From positions 1-64,000 of the forward strand of contig PBUB01000009.1 in NCBI GenBank assembly GCA_002729885.1: a stretch of 64,000 nucleotides of DNA, written 5' to 3'. Made by a program: the position numbers and the translations under genes. This stretch comes from Spirochaetaceae bacterium. Its GTDB lineage: Bacteria; Spirochaetota; Leptospiria; Leptospirales; Leptonemataceae. The notes beneath the pieces were generated by a model that worked only from the letters and a program-made list of their open reading frames with translations, had not been told where the DNA came from and ran no database searches. This document shows positions 62,567-64,000 of this stretch, piece by piece; position 1 is the first letter of the stretch, and each line of letters opens with the position of its first letter.

Positions 62567-64000
62567 TCAGTCTCGAGTCATTCTTTCCGGGGCTTTCATT
62601 CCCAGCAGATTCAATCCATTGCGAATGCAGAGCGCCACAGATTCCAGGATTCCCAGAAGCACTCGGGCTTCTTCCGGGCTCCGAGTCAGTACTTTGTTTT
62701 CTGGAACGCCGTAGAATCTAGAAAGTGCCTGGGCCAGTTGATACAGTGTCTGTACCAGTCGATGTGGTTCAAAGGACTCCGCGGCATCCCGCACTTCCTC
62801 CGGAAATCGAATAGCAAGCCACACCAATCTTCTGCGCTCTGCAGCAGATATACTATCCAGTTGAGAAGCCAGCGCATCCGGGAGATGGTCTTGAATATCG
62901 CTGGAATCAGATTTGCTGGAACCTTCAATCAGACTCTGCAGCAGTTCGGACTCACTTTTGATAATTCCTTCCTCTTCGCATCGGCGAAAGATTGAGCGAA
63001 CCCGGGCATGAGCATATCCAACATAGTAATATGGGTTCTTATCCGAAGTATCTTTCGCCTCTTCCAGATCAAAATCCAGATGGGATTCAAATGAACGCAT
63101 TACAAAGAAGTATCGCACCACATCCAGCGGGATCTCTTCAATAAGCTCTTTAAGGGTTACGAATTGTCCTGTCCGTTTGCTCATCACAACGGGCTCTCCG
63201 TTGGACAGCAGATTTACCTGTTGGGCGATCAATACTTTGAACTGATTTTCCGGAAAGCCCAGAGCTTTCATGGCACCCTTCAGTCGCGCGATGTAGCCAT
63301 GATGGTCCGGCCCCCAGATATCTATTATCTCTTTATGGCCGCGGTCCACCTTGCTTTTGTGATAGGCGATGTCTGCCAGAAGATAGGTAGGTCTTCCATC
63401 ATCTCGTACTACAACTCGGTCTTTGTCATCTCCAAATTCAGTGGAGCGAAATAGCTTCTTCCCGTCTTCTTCGAAGATATAATCCTGCAGATGATCCAGT
63501 GCCTTGAGTACTTCACCGGATTCATGAAGGCTTCTTTCTGAAAAGAAGCGATCGAATTCAACACGAAATCCTTTAAGATCTTCTTCATGAGTGGAACGTA
63601 GATATTCGGTCACGGCTTTTCCCAGGGTATCTGCATAATCCAGGGCGCCGGCTTTCTGTAGAATTGAAATGGAATCCGGCTGGCTGGAATGATCTTCGCC
63701 TGCCAGTTCTAGTAGCTTCGTCGCGATCTGATTATCCAGCGCCAGATCCGGCTCCTTCTCGATTAGCTGATTGAGCACATCTACCAGATACTGTCCGTGG
63801 TAACCCTGATCTGGAAAAGGCAGTCCCGGTGCACTTGCATACACCGGTCCATCCGGACCTTTGCTGGAAAACTGGATAGCGGCGCCACGGGCCTCCAGCA
63901 GACGAAGCACGCAGCTGATCCCCAGGAGAAACACCTGGTTTCCGTAATCGTTTACATAATACTCCCTGAATACCTGGTGACCGGCGGCTTCCAGGAGATT
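62567..64000 (-). CDS. argS: Arginyl-tRNA synthetase (5' part beyond window)
   Basis: The frame runs off the right edge; 477 residues of the C-terminal part are visible. Class I synthetase motifs include IDIWGPDHHGYIARLKGAMKALG and VVMSKRTGQFVTLKELI (a KMSKS-like loop with MSKRTG), and the C-terminal anticodon-binding helical domain (about 330-477) with ALSRFYGVPENKVLTR. The HIGH motif should lie outside the window. The reading frame continues to position 64000 without interruption (NLLEAAGHQVFREYYVNDYG), confirming it is a partial gene and not a short one. Confidence 0.95.
   Translation of the reverse strand, partial: NLLEAAGHQVFREYYVNDYGNQVFLLGISCVLRLLEARGAAIQFSSKGPDGPVYASAPGLPFPDQGYHGQYLVDVLNQLIEKEPDLALDNQIATKLLELAGEDHSSQPDSISILQKAGALDYADTLGKAVTEYLRSTHEEDLKGFRVEFDRFFSERSLHESGEVLKALDHLQDYIFEEDGKKLFRSTEFGDDKDRVVVRDDGRPTYLLADIAYHKSKVDRGHKEIIDIWGPDHHGYIARLKGAMKALGFPENQFKVLIAQQVNLLSNGEPVVMSKRTGQFVTLKELIEEIPLDVVRYFFVMRSFESHLDFDLEEAKDTSDKNPYYYVGYAHARVRSIFRRCEEEGIIKSESELLQSLIEGSSKSDSSDIQDHLPDALASQLDSISAAERRRLVWLAIRFPEEVRDAAESFEPHRLVQTLYQLAQALSRFYGVPENKVLTRSPEEARVLLGILESVALCIRNGLNLLGMKAPERMTRD

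Overview
This looks like a chromosomal segment of a spirochaete of the Leptospira/Leptonema/Turneriella group (inference). The reasons are the density of SpoIIE-type phosphatases, GAF and STAS proteins and class III nucleotidyl cyclases, the many short lipoproteins with loose lipoboxes, a b558-type succinate dehydrogenase, fatty-acid activation and acyl-CoA dehydrogenase genes, and a roughly balanced base composition. No phage, transposon, plasmid or CRISPR sequence is visible. It is ordinary core chromosome with some unusual proteins and one striking RNA leader.

Layout. 0-7.3 kb: tRNA-Ala, then a tight operon of a membrane TPR protein with a degenerate Mrr-like domain, a GAF/SpoIIE phosphatase/ATPase, a STAS protein and a six-hairpin glycosidase-like protein. 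7.3-11.9 kb: an EEP-family phosphohydrolase, a trypsin-fold protein lacking catalytic residues, a long-chain acyl-CoA synthetase and pyrF. 12.2-16.8 kb: sdhCAB followed by three small proteins (TRL lipoprotein, DUF1330, SnoaL-like). 16.9-24.2 kb: a lipoprotein, a GluR0-like glutamate-receptor/potassium channel, pyrC, a ferredoxin-reductase-like protein, a methyltransferase and a MagIII-like glycosylase. 24.2-30 kb: a second STAS gene, a GT39-like membrane protein, a J-domain/CheW-like fusion, another methyltransferase, and a HAMP adenylate cyclase with an EF-hand loop in its sensor.

30-41 kb: ilvB preceded by a Val/Leu-rich leader peptide and mutually exclusive RNA hairpins (a candidate attenuator), several hypothetical and lipoprotein genes, an acyl-CoA dehydrogenase, and a histidine kinase with a REC-EAL c-di-GMP phosphodiesterase. 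41.5-50.7 kb: hisD, a TPM-domain protein, nrfHA (ammonifying nitrite reductase), an old-yellow-enzyme homologue, YjbQ, an autoregulated-looking ArsR/SRPBCC pair and a DUF5939 cyclase. 50.8-64 kb: a 7TM-SpoIIE-TPR protein, a DUF3365 haem protein with a second acyl-CoA dehydrogenase, a small lipoprotein with a structured 5' leader, rpsT with tRNA-Val, an amidohydrolase, a cyclic-nucleotide-binding/Crp/MscS operon, PilZ, glutathione peroxidase and the 3' part of argS.

How it fits together. Signal transduction dominates. Two class III cyclases could feed the Crp-type regulator next to MscS. The REC-EAL and PilZ proteins form part of a c-di-GMP circuit. Two SpoIIE phosphatases and two STAS proteins suggest partner-switching. 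Metabolism points to beta-oxidation of fatty acids, respiration through SQR/QFR and dissimilatory nitrite reduction to ammonium. Functions are read from motifs only; no database search was possible.
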